Shown piece by piece: positions 15,762 through 23,175 of a DNA stretch of 33,516 nt (the stretch's first letter is position 1; each line of letters begins with the position of its first letter). The notes beneath the pieces were generated by a model that worked only from the letters and a program-made list of their open reading frames with translations, did no database searches and was not told where the DNA came from. Origin of the DNA: Chloroflexota bacterium (GTDB lineage: Bacteria > Chloroflexota > Limnocylindria > Limnocylindrales > CSP1-4); NCBI GenBank assembly GCA_021812735.1, contig JAKAMV010000015.1:1-33516 (forward strand), given 5' to 3'. Made by a program: the position numbers and the translations under genes.

Positions 15762-18686
15762 CTGACATACAAAGCGCTCCGCGCTCTAGCCAAACCACGC
15801 TCGCCGGCGCTCGAGGCTGACCTCGCCGCCGCCGTCTGCGGGGAGATCGCCTTCGACGCCGGTACCCGGGCCGTCTACGCCACAGACTCATCAAACTACC
15901 GGCACATTCCCATTGGCGTGGTTTTCCCCCGTGACCACGCCGATGTGGTCGCCGCGCTCCGCGTGTGCGCCGCGCACGACGTGCCGGTGCTCGCGCGCGG
16001 CACTGGCACAAGCCTGGCCGGCCAGGCATGCAACGTCGCGGTCATCCTCGACATGAGCCGGCACCTCACCCGGATCCTCGAGATCGACCCGGTCGCGCGA
16101 ACCGCGCGGGTCGAGCCTGGCGTCGTGCTCGACGACCTGCGCCGTGCCGCCGAGGTCCACGGGCTCACGTTCGGCCCCGACCCGGCGACGCACGCCTGGT
16201 GCACACTCGGCGGGATGATCGGCAATAACGCGTGCGGGAGTCACTCGCTTTTCGCCGGCAAGACCGTCGACAACGTCGAGCGACTCCGCGTCGTGTTGTA
16301 TGGCGGTGAGACGCTCGAGCTAGGCGCATACGACGAGACAACGTACGCTACGGCCGTGGCTGCGGGCGGCCGGCTGGCCGAAGTGCTCACCGGCCTGCGC
16401 GCGATCACCAGCGAGTACGCATCGTTCGTGCGCGAGCGCTTCCCGGACATCCCCCGGCGGGTGAGCGGCTACAACCTCGACGAGCTACTTCCCGAGCGTG
16501 GTTTTAGCGTGGCTCGCGCCCTCGTCGGCTCGGAGTCGACGTGCGCGATCGTCACCGAGGCGACGCTGCGGCTCTCGGTCAACCCCCGGCACCGGCGAAT
16601 GGTCGTCCTCGGATACGCCAACGTCTTCGCGGCCGCTGACGCGGTCCCCTCGCTTCTTCGCCATCCGCTGCTCGCGCTCGAGGGCTTCGACGTGACGCTC
16701 ACCGAGCAGATGCGGGTGCGGCCCTTCAACGTCGAGCACCTGCCGCTGCTCCCTGAGGGAGGCGGATGGCTCGTCGCCGAGCTCGGCTCGAACAACCCCG
16801 ACGAGGCGGACCGCCTGACCGAAGCGTTCGTCGCCGCTCTGCCCCCGGAAGTCACGTGGCGCCGCTACGACGACGTGGAGCGTCAGGCGCGGGTGTGGCT
16901 CGTGCGCGAGTCGGGTCTCGGCGCCACGGCCATCGATGTCGACGGGACGCACACGCACGAAGGCTGGGAGGATGCGGCCGTCGCGCCAGAGAAACTCGGC
17001 ATGTACCTGCGGTCGGTGATCGGTCTCTGGGCGGAGTTCGGCTACCAAGGCGCCTGGTACGGGCACTTCGGGCAGGGGTGCGTCCACACACGCAACAACT
17101 TCGACTTATGTTCCGCCGAGGGCTTGATGCGCTTCCGGGCGTACATCGATCGGGCGGCCGATCTCGTCGTGTCACTCGGCGGCTCGATTTCCGGCGAGCA
17201 CGGCGACGGACAGGCCCGCGGCGAGCTGCTCGGGCACATGTACGGGCCTGAGCTCGTGGAGGCGTTCCGCGCGTTCAAGGCCGTGTTCGATCCGGGGGGG
17301 CGAATGAACCCGGGAAAGCTCATCGACTCCCGCCCTCTTGACGCGGACCTCCGCTATGGCCCGGGGTACCGGCCATCGTCCCTCGGCCCGGCGCACTTCC
17401 GATTCGGGAGCGAGGGGACGTCACTCCAGGCGGCAGCGGAGCGCTGCGTGGGCGTGGGGAAGTGCAGGCGCGACGATGCTGGGGTCATGTGCCCGTCGTA
17501 CCGCGCCACGCGCGACGAGCGCCACTCAACGCGGGGACGGGCGAAGCTCCTCGTCGAGCTGTTCCAGGGCGAGGTGACCGACGCGTCCTGGCGCAATGAG
17601 GACGTGCGGGCGGCACTCGACCTGTGTCTCTCGTGCAAGGGCTGCGCAACCGACTGCCCGACCCAAGTCGACATCGCAGCCTACAGGGCCGAGTTCCTGT
17701 CGCACTACTACCATGGCCGGCTCCGCCCGCGGTCGATGTACACATTCGGGCTGCTGCCCTGGACGCTCCGACTCGGGACGCGGATGCCACGGCTCGCGAA
17801 TGCTGTTCTTGGCGCCCCCGCGCTCGGCAGCCTCGCCCGGCGGGCCGTCGGCGTCACGACAGAGCTGCCGGCGCCGCACTTGGCGGCGAGCGCCTTCCGC
17901 CGGGGACCCGTCGCCGCAGCCCATGCGGATCGCGCCGACGCCACGGTCGTCGTCTGGCCCGACACGTTCTGCGACGCGTTCCGCCCCGGCGTTCTCGACG
18001 ACCTAGTCGTCGTGCTCGAGGCAGCTGGCGAACGGGTGGCGACCCCGTCGCGCTGGGCCTGCTGTGGCCGCACCCTGTACGACCCCGGCATGCTTGCCGT
18101 CGCCCGGCGGACGCTCCAGAACCTGCTCGATGTGCTCGAGCCCTGGACGGTGCGCGGGGTTCCAGTCATCGTGGCGGAGCCGAGCTGCCTCTCGACGTTC
18201 CGTGACGAGCTACCGGCGCTCCTGTGGCGCGACCCGCGAGCCCGGCGCCTGGCCTCGCTCGCGCGAAGCCCCGCGGAGCATCTCCTCGCCTCACCTGGAT
18301 TCGCTGCCTTGGTCGCCAGGCGGCAGCCTCCGACAGCGAGCGGCGCCGAACGGGTAAGGCGCGTCGTCCTGCATCCGCACTGCCAGGGCAGGGCCGCCGG
18401 CCTTCCCACGGCTGACCGAGCGATCCTCGACCGAATGGGCTTCGCGCTCGAGGTCCTCGATGCGGGCTGCTGCGGTCTGGCGGGCTCGTTCGGGTATTCA
18501 CACGAGCACGAGGCGATCTCCAGGCGCATTGGCGAGGAGCAATGGCTCCCCCGCGTCGAGGTCGCGCTGCGCCCTGACGACGTCCTCGTGATCGATGGCT
18601 ACAGCTGCATGATGCAGCTGTCGCACCTGTCCAGGCGCGCCTCAATTCATCTTGTGTCGTTGCTCAGGACCACTCTCGTTAGTTAG
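15762..18686 (+). CDS. FAD-linked 2-hydroxyacid dehydrogenase with fused 4Fe-4S and CCG domains
   Basis: A single polypeptide of about 974 aa combining a PCMH FAD domain (GTGTSLAGQ at about 80; GGMIGNNACGSHS), an FAD-oxidase C-terminal domain, two 4Fe-4S clusters (CVGVGKCR...MCPSYRATRDE near 561; CLSCKGCATDCP near 620) and two CCG electron-transfer motifs (CCGRTLYDP near 767; GCCGLAGSFGY near 903). This is the D-lactate/D-2-hydroxyglutarate dehydrogenase (YdiJ-like) architecture, which passes electrons to the respiratory chain. Homology starts well before the first GTG (15918): SSNYRHIPIG lies upstream in frame. No ATG, GTG or TTG exists between the previous stop and 15918, but CTG 15762 has GAGGAGG seven bases upstream. 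It probably oxidises the hydroxyacid released by the FAH step. Confidence 0.9.
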   Translation: MTYKALRALAKPRSPALEADLAAAVCGEIAFDAGTRAVYATDSSNYRHIPIGVVFPRDHADVVAALRVCAAHDVPVLARGTGTSLAGQACNVAVILDMSRHLTRILEIDPVARTARVEPGVVLDDLRRAAEVHGLTFGPDPATHAWCTLGGMIGNNACGSHSLFAGKTVDNVERLRVVLYGGETLELGAYDETTYATAVAAGGRLAEVLTGLRAITSEYASFVRERFPDIPRRVSGYNLDELLPERGFSVARALVGSESTCAIVTEATLRLSVNPRHRRMVVLGYANVFAAADAVPSLLRHPLLALEGFDVTLTEQMRVRPFNVEHLPLLPEGGGWLVAELGSNNPDEADRLTEAFVAALPPEVTWRRYDDVERQARVWLVRESGLGATAIDVDGTHTHEGWEDAAVAPEKLGMYLRSVIGLWAEFGYQGAWYGHFGQGCVHTRNNFDLCSAEGLMRFRAYIDRAADLVVSLGGSISGEHGDGQARGELLGHMYGPELVEAFRAFKAVFDPGGRMNPGKLIDSRPLDADLRYGPGYRPSSLGPAHFRFGSEGTSLQAAAERCVGVGKCRRDDAGVMCPSYRATRDERHSTRGRAKLLVELFQGEVTDASWRNEDVRAALDLCLSCKGCATDCPTQVDIAAYRAEFLSHYYHGRLRPRSMYTFGLLPWTLRLGTRMPRLANAVLGAPALGSLARRAVGVTTELPAPHLAASAFRRGPVAAAHADRADATVVVWPDTFCDAFRPGVLDDLVVVLEAAGERVATPSRWACCGRTLYDPGMLAVARRTLQNLLDVLEPWTVRGVPVIVAEPSCLSTFRDELPALLWRDPRARRLASLARSPAEHLLASPGFAALVARRQPPTASGAERVRRVVLHPHCQGRAAGLPTADRAILDRMGFALEVLDAGCCGLAGSFGYSHEHEAISRRIGEEQWLPRVEVALRPDDVLVIDGYSCMMQLSHLSRRASIHLVSLLRTTLVS

Positions 18687-18733
18687 TCGACGTGCCGTAG
18701 GCGCGCCAGCCTGGGCAACTCCGCCTTCATCAC

Positions 18734-19339
18734 TCACAAGATCACGGCGCCCCTGATGCACGTCGTTGTCGCCCCGCCGACCCATACCGTGCCGTCGTCG
18801 CCTGCGGTGAGCACGATCGTCCCCGCGCGGCCGAGCCGGCGTCCCTGGGAGACGCGCCAGCGCCCCCCCGCCTCGCCGCTCGCCACGAGCCACTGGGCGA
18901 CGCTCGCGTTCATGCTCCCGCACACGGGGTCCTCGGGGACGTCGACGCCCGGTGCGAACGTCCGCATCTCGAACGCGTGCTCGCCGCCCCGCGGGTACGC
19001 CCCGATCGCGCCGACCATCGCGTCGGGGATCCTCGAGAGGTCGGGCTCGAGCGCCAGCACGTCGGCGGCCGAGGGCAGTCGCAGGACCGCCCAGCCGGGG
19101 CCGTTGTCGACCCACTGGTGCGCGACGACCAGCTCCGGGGCGATCCCGAAGGCCTCGCACACCGCACGGAGGTACTCGGCCTCGAGCGGCCCGCTGCGCC
19201 GAACGCGCGACGCGGCGAACGAGAGCCGGCTGGCGCCGGCGTCGCCGAGCTCGTGCAGGAGCGGGACCAGCCCTGCGCCGCACTCCTGGACCACGCGGCC
19301 CGGCGTCGCCGGCACGCCGCCGTGTGGGCGAACGGGCAC
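18734..19339 (-). pseudogene. 5'-truncated PhzF-family isomerase
   Basis: About 200 C-terminal residues of a PhzF-like (phenazine biosynthesis PhzF / diaminopimelate-epimerase fold) protein. VVQECGAGLVP, WVDNGPGWAVLRL, FAPGVDVPEDPVCGSMNASVAQWL (from which the DPVCGSMN motif is diagnostic) and the C-terminal SQGRRLGRAGTI are all recognisable. Full members are about 270-300 aa. The N-terminal half carrying the catalytic Glu and the FAGHPT motif is absent; the sequence upstream of 19340 changes to unrelated DNA. A residual SCHA-like peptide just upstream may be the last trace of it. It is convergent with the FAD dehydrogenase and probably not functional. Confidence 0.7.
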
Positions 19340-19401
19340 GGGCGTGGGTCCAGATGCATGGCAACTCCTGTGTCAGGCGTTGGGCGCTTCATCAGGCGTA
19401 C

Positions 19402-19585
19402 GGCTCCCCGAGGTTCGGGCAGCCGAGCGCCTGTTCGGCGACCCGGACTACCTGCTGCGCGTGGCGACCACACGGACATTGAGTCGTACCAGCGGCTTCG
19501 CGACGAGGCCCTCGCGACACTGCCGGGCGTCCGGCGGCTCACGTCGACGATCGTGATGAAGCGGGTGGTCGACGACCGGCCCTAC
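19402..19585 (+). pseudogene. Frameshifted C-terminal fragment of an Lrp/AsnC-type regulator
   Basis: One frame reads AERLFGDPDYLLRVAT and then, after a frame change near 19470, another reads DIESYQRLRDEALATLPGVRRL followed by TSTIVMKRVVDDRPY. Joined, this is the ligand-binding (RAM) domain of Lrp/AsnC regulators, where the family shows GDxDYLLRV...LPGVxRTxTxxVLKxV. The N-terminal HTH is missing. It abuts the truncated PhzF remnant on the other strand, so an ancestral divergent regulator/enzyme pair may have been broken by one deletion. Confidence 0.65.
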
Positions 19586-19594
19586 GCCTCGGTG

Positions 19595-19981
19595 CTAGAT
19601 CAACGCTCGAGGGTACCTGGGGGCGAGCGCGGTAGGCGATGACATGTCGGACAGCCACGCCCCCAGCCCTATCGTCACGCCGTAGATGGCGCCCACGGCG
19701 TAGACGACGCCGACCGAGGCCAGGCCAGCGGCATCGCCACGATCATCTCTATGGCGACGTAGGCGCCGGGCCGCAGCGGCGTGAGCCACAACGTGCGGCT
19801 CCATCCCAGCGCTCGCTTGACCAACACCATGGCTCCGCCCGAGGTCGCGGCCAGCATGGCGTCGTGCACGGCGATCTCGATCATGGACCGCGCCGCCGTC
19901 AGCTCGGTCCCCCCCCGCCCCCACCGCCCGTTTGTTCGCCTTGAACAACAGGAACAGGATTGCCGGCACCACCAGGGTCAC
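19595..19981 (-). pseudogene. Small membrane protein interrupted by two frameshifts
   Basis: Three frames must be joined. The protein begins VTLVVPAILFLLFKANKRAVG (GTG 19981), continues as TELTAARSMIEIAVHDA and VAIEMIVAMPLA, and ends with SVGVVYAVGAIYGVTIGLG. Removing one base from the C8 run at 19909-19916 and one copy of the 5-base tandem AGGCC at 19717-19726 restores a single frame of about 125 residues with three hydrophobic segments. Either the gene is decayed or the assembly has errors at these low-complexity spots. It follows the TIM-barrel isomerase gene by nine bases. No family is recognised. Confidence 0.5.
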
Positions 19982-19990
19982 GTCCGCCCG

Positions 19991-20782
19991 CTACTCGCTG
20001 AACGCGGCGCGGAAGGCCTCCATGGCGGCCACGGGGTCGCCCGACGCCTTCGCCTCGAGCCCCACGACGCCGGTGTAGCCCTGCGCCTTGAGGGCGACCG
20101 CCACCGCGTGCCAGTCGACCTCGCCGGTGCCCGGCTCCATGCGCCCCGGGACGTCGGCCACTTGGACCTCGCCGATGAACCGGCCGGCCCTCGCGCACAA
20201 GTCGATCAGGTTCCCCTCGCCGATCTGGGCGTGGTACAGATCGAGCATCATCCGCACCCCGGGGCGGTCGAGGGTGCCCACCAGGGCGAGCGTGTCCTCG
20301 GCCCGCCCGAACGGCGTGCCCGGGTGGTCGACGAGCAGGTTGAGGTTCTCGAGGCAGAACACGACGCCCTCGTCCTCGCCGAGGGTCGCCAGCCGCTCGA
20401 GCGTCCGGTAGGCGTTGAGCCACATCCGGCCCGTCGCCACCTCCTGGGGCCGGAAGGGCAGGCCGTTGCGCGAGCCGTCGAGCTCGGCGCCGTGGACGAC
20501 CAGGCGCGGGCAGCCGATGGTCTTGGCCGCCTTGACCGCCTGCCTGGCGGTCGCGAACAGCTCCTCGCCGCCGGCCCTGTCGTACAGGTCGCCGTGGACG
20601 TAGCCGGTCATCGTGGACCAGGTGGCGCCCAGCGCGGCGACCGCGGGGAGGTCCTTCTGCGTCCAGTCCCACATCTCCACCTGGAACCCGAGCTCGCTGA
20701 TCCGCCGCACCCGCTCGAGGTAGGGCACATCGAGCCAGAACATCTCGGTGGTGACCGCGAGCGGGAACATGGGCGTGGCCAT
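19991..20782 (-). CDS. TIM-barrel sugar isomerase/epimerase, hydroxypyruvate isomerase-like
   Basis: A 263-aa xylose-isomerase-like TIM barrel. Metal-site features are visible: VVFCLENLN (first Glu), MMLDLYHAQIGEG (Asp-His) and the C-terminal GLEAKASG (last Glu). VQVADVPGRMEPGTGEVDW closely follows the Hyi/OtnI signature. Relatives interconvert hydroxypyruvate and tartronate semialdehyde or epimerise keto sugars with Mn or Mg. The ATG at 20782 has AGGAAGG ten bases upstream. It is co-directional with the P450 genes but separated from them by a strong inverted repeat, so it may be made from a separate or attenuated transcript. The substrate here is unknown; processing of a sugar freed by demethylation is a possibility. 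Confidence 0.85.
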   Translation of the reverse strand: MATPMFPLAVTTEMFWLDVPYLERVRRISELGFQVEMWDWTQKDLPAVAALGATWSTMTGYVHGDLYDRAGGEELFATARQAVKAAKTIGCPRLVVHGAELDGSRNGLPFRPQEVATGRMWLNAYRTLERLATLGEDEGVVFCLENLNLLVDHPGTPFGRAEDTLALVGTLDRPGVRMMLDLYHAQIGEGNLIDLCARAGRFIGEVQVADVPGRMEPGTGEVDWHAVAVALKAQGYTGVVGLEAKASGDPVAAMEAFRAAFSE

Positions 20783-20853
20783 GTCGTTGGTCCCTTCCTG
20801 GCCGCCGTGCGGCCGAAGTCGTGGCGAGGGGGGAGCGCCTTGCCGTTCTAGGG

Positions 20854-20896
20854 GGCTCGACGCCCCGGCATCGGAGGAGAGCCGGGGCGTCGAGCC
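20854..20896 (-). terminator. Strong hairpin after the P450 operon
   Basis: A perfect 15-bp inverted repeat: GGCTCGACGCCCCGG at 20854-20868 and its complement at 20882-20896, with a 13-nt loop. It starts 16 bases after the stop of the downstream P450 and precedes the TIM-barrel gene. There is no T-tract on the minus strand, so termination may be partial. It is the longest perfect stem noticed in the window. Confidence 0.65.
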
Positions 20897-20912
20897 GAAT
20901 GCGTGGGGACGT

Positions 20913-22133
20913 TCAGGCGGGTGCCGCAGCCGGGGTGAACCGGACCGGCAAGTTGTTCCAGACGTACATGTTGGGCGTCGTGCGGTAGCGGACCGCCTCG
21001 CTGGCGACCTCGTACTGGCCGAGGGCGGGCAGCGCCTCCTGGAGCGCCACCTTGAGCTCGAGGCGGGCGAGCGGCGCGCCGAGGCAGCCGTGGAGCCCCT
21101 CGCCGAAGCCCAGGTGGCGGAACGTGCCGCGGTCGAGCCGGAAGTCGTCGGGGTCCTCGAACTGGCGCTCGTCGCGGTTGGCCGAGCCGTACACGAGCAC
21201 GATCCGGCCGCCGGCCGGGATCTTGACGCCGTGCAGCGTCACCTCGCGCGAGGTCGTGCGGCCGGCGTGCTGCAGGGGGGTGGACCAGCGGACGGCCTCC
21301 TCGACGGCGGCGGGGATGAGCGACGGGTCGTCGAGCAGCAGCCGGCGCTGGTCTGGGTGCTCGGCGAGCAGCTTGAACGCCGAGGCGGTGAGGCCCGCGG
21401 TCGACTCGACACCGCCCAGGAAGAGCACCCGCATGAGGCCCATGACCTCGGACTCGGGCGTGATCTCCGCCTCGGCGAACGGCACGCCGCCGATCGACGC
21501 CTGCGCGACGTGGCTGATCAGGTCGCTTCGCGGGTCACGGCGGCGCTCGTTGAGCAGCCTGACGAAGTACTCGTTGATGCCCGCGGTGGCGGCCCGGGCG
21601 ACCGGCGTCAGGTCGAACTCGCCGGGGTTGCGGTCCTTGAGTTCGTGGATCCAGCGTTGCAGGTTCTCGCGGCCCTCCTCGTCGGCCTTGGGGAGGCCGA
21701 ACACGTCGAAGAAGACCTCGTTGGGCATCGGCCAGGCAAGCTCCTGGGCGAGGTCCGCCGTGCCCCGGTCCCGGAACGCGTCGACCAGTCTTACGACCAC
21801 GTCGCGGACCATGCCCTCGTAGGCGTTGACCCGACGGGGCACGAGGGGCGGCTGGACGACGCCGCGGACCTCGTCGTGGCGCGGGTTGTCGAGGTTCGGC
21901 AGGAAGCCCGGCCCCGCCTGGTCGGTGGCGGTGGCGTCGAGGTCGATGCCCTCGTAGGACAGGAATGTGTCGGGATCGAGCGCAGCGGCGCGGACGTCCT
22001 CCCATCGCGACAGCGCCCACCAGTTCCACCTCTCGCTGTGGTAGACGGGCGCCTCGTCGCGCATCCACTTGTAGACGGTGAACGGGTCGGCCTGGAACTC
22101 GGGGCTGAACGGGTCGTACTCGTGGATGGCCAT
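20913..22133 (-). CDS. Cytochrome P450 (first paralogue)
   Basis: A 406-aa soluble bacterial P450 starting at ATG 22133 with GAGGAGG upstream; the open frame continues further but only antisense to the reductase gene. The haem-binding loop FGEGLHGCLG has Cys350 as thiolate ligand. The K-helix ExxR is in AVEEAVRWSTPL, and the I-helix segment is FLGGVESTAGL, with Glu-Ser-Thr where many P450s have an acid-Thr pair. It inserts one oxygen atom into a substrate using electrons from a redox partner, presumably the reductase 17 nt upstream. It is a clear paralogue of the P450 at 23176-24408, with the same lengths and motifs throughout. O-demethylation is an attractive but unproven activity. Confidence 0.95.
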   Translation of the reverse strand: MAIHEYDPFSPEFQADPFTVYKWMRDEAPVYHSERWNWWALSRWEDVRAAALDPDTFLSYEGIDLDATATDQAGPGFLPNLDNPRHDEVRGVVQPPLVPRRVNAYEGMVRDVVVRLVDAFRDRGTADLAQELAWPMPNEVFFDVFGLPKADEEGRENLQRWIHELKDRNPGEFDLTPVARAATAGINEYFVRLLNERRRDPRSDLISHVAQASIGGVPFAEAEITPESEVMGLMRVLFLGGVESTAGLTASAFKLLAEHPDQRRLLLDDPSLIPAAVEEAVRWSTPLQHAGRTTSREVTLHGVKIPAGGRIVLVYGSANRDERQFEDPDDFRLDRGTFRHLGFGEGLHGCLGAPLARLELKVALQEALPALGQYEVASEAVRYRTTPNMYVWNNLPVRFTPAAAPA

Positions 22134-22150
22134 CGCGCGATCCTCCTCGC

Positions 22151-23170
22151 CTACAGGTCGAGCACGAGCTGGGGCGTCTTGCTGCGCGAGCAGCAGATCA
22201 TCATGAACTCGTTCAGCGCCCGCTCCTCCTCGTTGAGCACCGAGTCGCGGTGGTCGGGGACGCCCTCCAGGACGTTCGTCTCGCAGGTGCCGCAGGTGCC
22301 CTTGCCGCAGGACGACATCACGCCGACGCCAGCGGACTCGACTGTGTCGAGGATCGACTCGCCCACGAGGACAGTCAGCGTGAGGTTGCTGCGTCGGAGC
22401 ACCACCTCGAACTCGGTGTCCACGGCGCCGGGGTCCACCGGCTTCGCGTCGAAGCGCTCCACGTGGAGCGCACCCCTCGGCCAGGCTCGGCAGCGCTCCT
22501 CGACGTCGGCGATGAGGCGCTCGGGGCCGCAGCAGTAGACGAGCACGCCCTCCTGCGGCGCGTCGAGGATGACGTCGAGGTCCATCCGGCCCGCCTCGTC
22601 CTTCGCGTGCAGTGTGACGCGGTCGCCATAGGCGGCCAGCTCGCCGGTGAATGCCATCGACGCCCGGGCTCGGCCGCCGTAGTCGAGGTGCCAGTCCGCG
22701 GCCGCCGCCTCGGCCGCCGCGATCATCGGCAGCAGAGGGGTGACCCCGATCCCGCCCGCGATGAACAGGCACCGTGGCGCGGCCGTGAAGGTGAAGTTGT
22801 TGCGTGGGCCCCGGATGCGCACCACGTCGCCCTCGGCCAGGCGGTCGTGGACGTAGACGGAACCGCCGCCGCCCTCGGCGTCACGCAGGATGCCCAGCCT
22901 GTACACGAACCGGTCCAGGGGGTCGCCGCACAGCGAGTACTGGCGCGCGGGGCCACCGTCGCCGAGGATCAGGTCCACGTGCGCCCCCGGCTCCCAGACG
23001 GGCAGCGGATGCCCGCCGACCTCGCGCAGCTCGAGCGCCACGACCCCGTCAGCAACCACGGTCTTCGCGGCGACGCGGACGTCCGCCTCGTACTCCTTGG
23101 CCACCACCGTCACCGAGGTGGGGCCGTGCTGGACCTGCTCGAGATGCAGGCCCGGCTCAGATGCAACCAT
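22151..23170 (-). CDS. Phthalate dioxygenase reductase-type flavin/2Fe-2S electron-transfer protein
   Basis: A 339-aa three-domain reductase: flavin domain with RQYSL (76-80), NAD domain with GGIGVTPLLPM (139-149) and CGPE (214-217), and a C-terminal plant-type [2Fe-2S] domain with Cys288, Cys293, Cys296 and Cys326 (spacing 4, 2, 29). This order is that of phthalate dioxygenase and vanillate demethylase reductases and of the reductase part of self-sufficient CYP116B P450s. It carries electrons from NAD(P)H to a monooxygenase. It sits between two P450 genes, 5 nt after one stop and 17 nt before the next start, so it very likely serves both. A GTG overlapping the previous stop (GTGA) is an alternative start three codons upstream. 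Confidence 0.93.
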   Translation of the reverse strand: MVASEPGLHLEQVQHGPTSVTVVAKEYEADVRVAAKTVVADGVVALELREVGGHPLPVWEPGAHVDLILGDGGPARQYSLCGDPLDRFVYRLGILRDAEGGGGSVYVHDRLAEGDVVRIRGPRNNFTFTAAPRCLFIAGGIGVTPLLPMIAAAEAAAADWHLDYGGRARASMAFTGELAAYGDRVTLHAKDEAGRMDLDVILDAPQEGVLVYCCGPERLIADVEERCRAWPRGALHVERFDAKPVDPGAVDTEFEVVLRRSNLTLTVLVGESILDTVESAGVGVMSSCGKGTCGTCETNVLEGVPDHRDSVLNEEERALNEFMMICCSRSKTPQLVLDL

Positions 23171-23175
23171 CGGTG

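Noticed and set aside
20748..22538. A 596-codon plus-strand open frame across the P450 genes
   Set aside because: It is the antisense shadow of the P450 and reductase genes, Arg/Gly/Glu-rich with no recognisable domain.
22134..22772. N-terminal extension of the first P450 in the same frame
   Set aside because: It lies antisense-frame within the reductase gene; ATG 22133 has a strong ribosome site and matches the paralogue's start.
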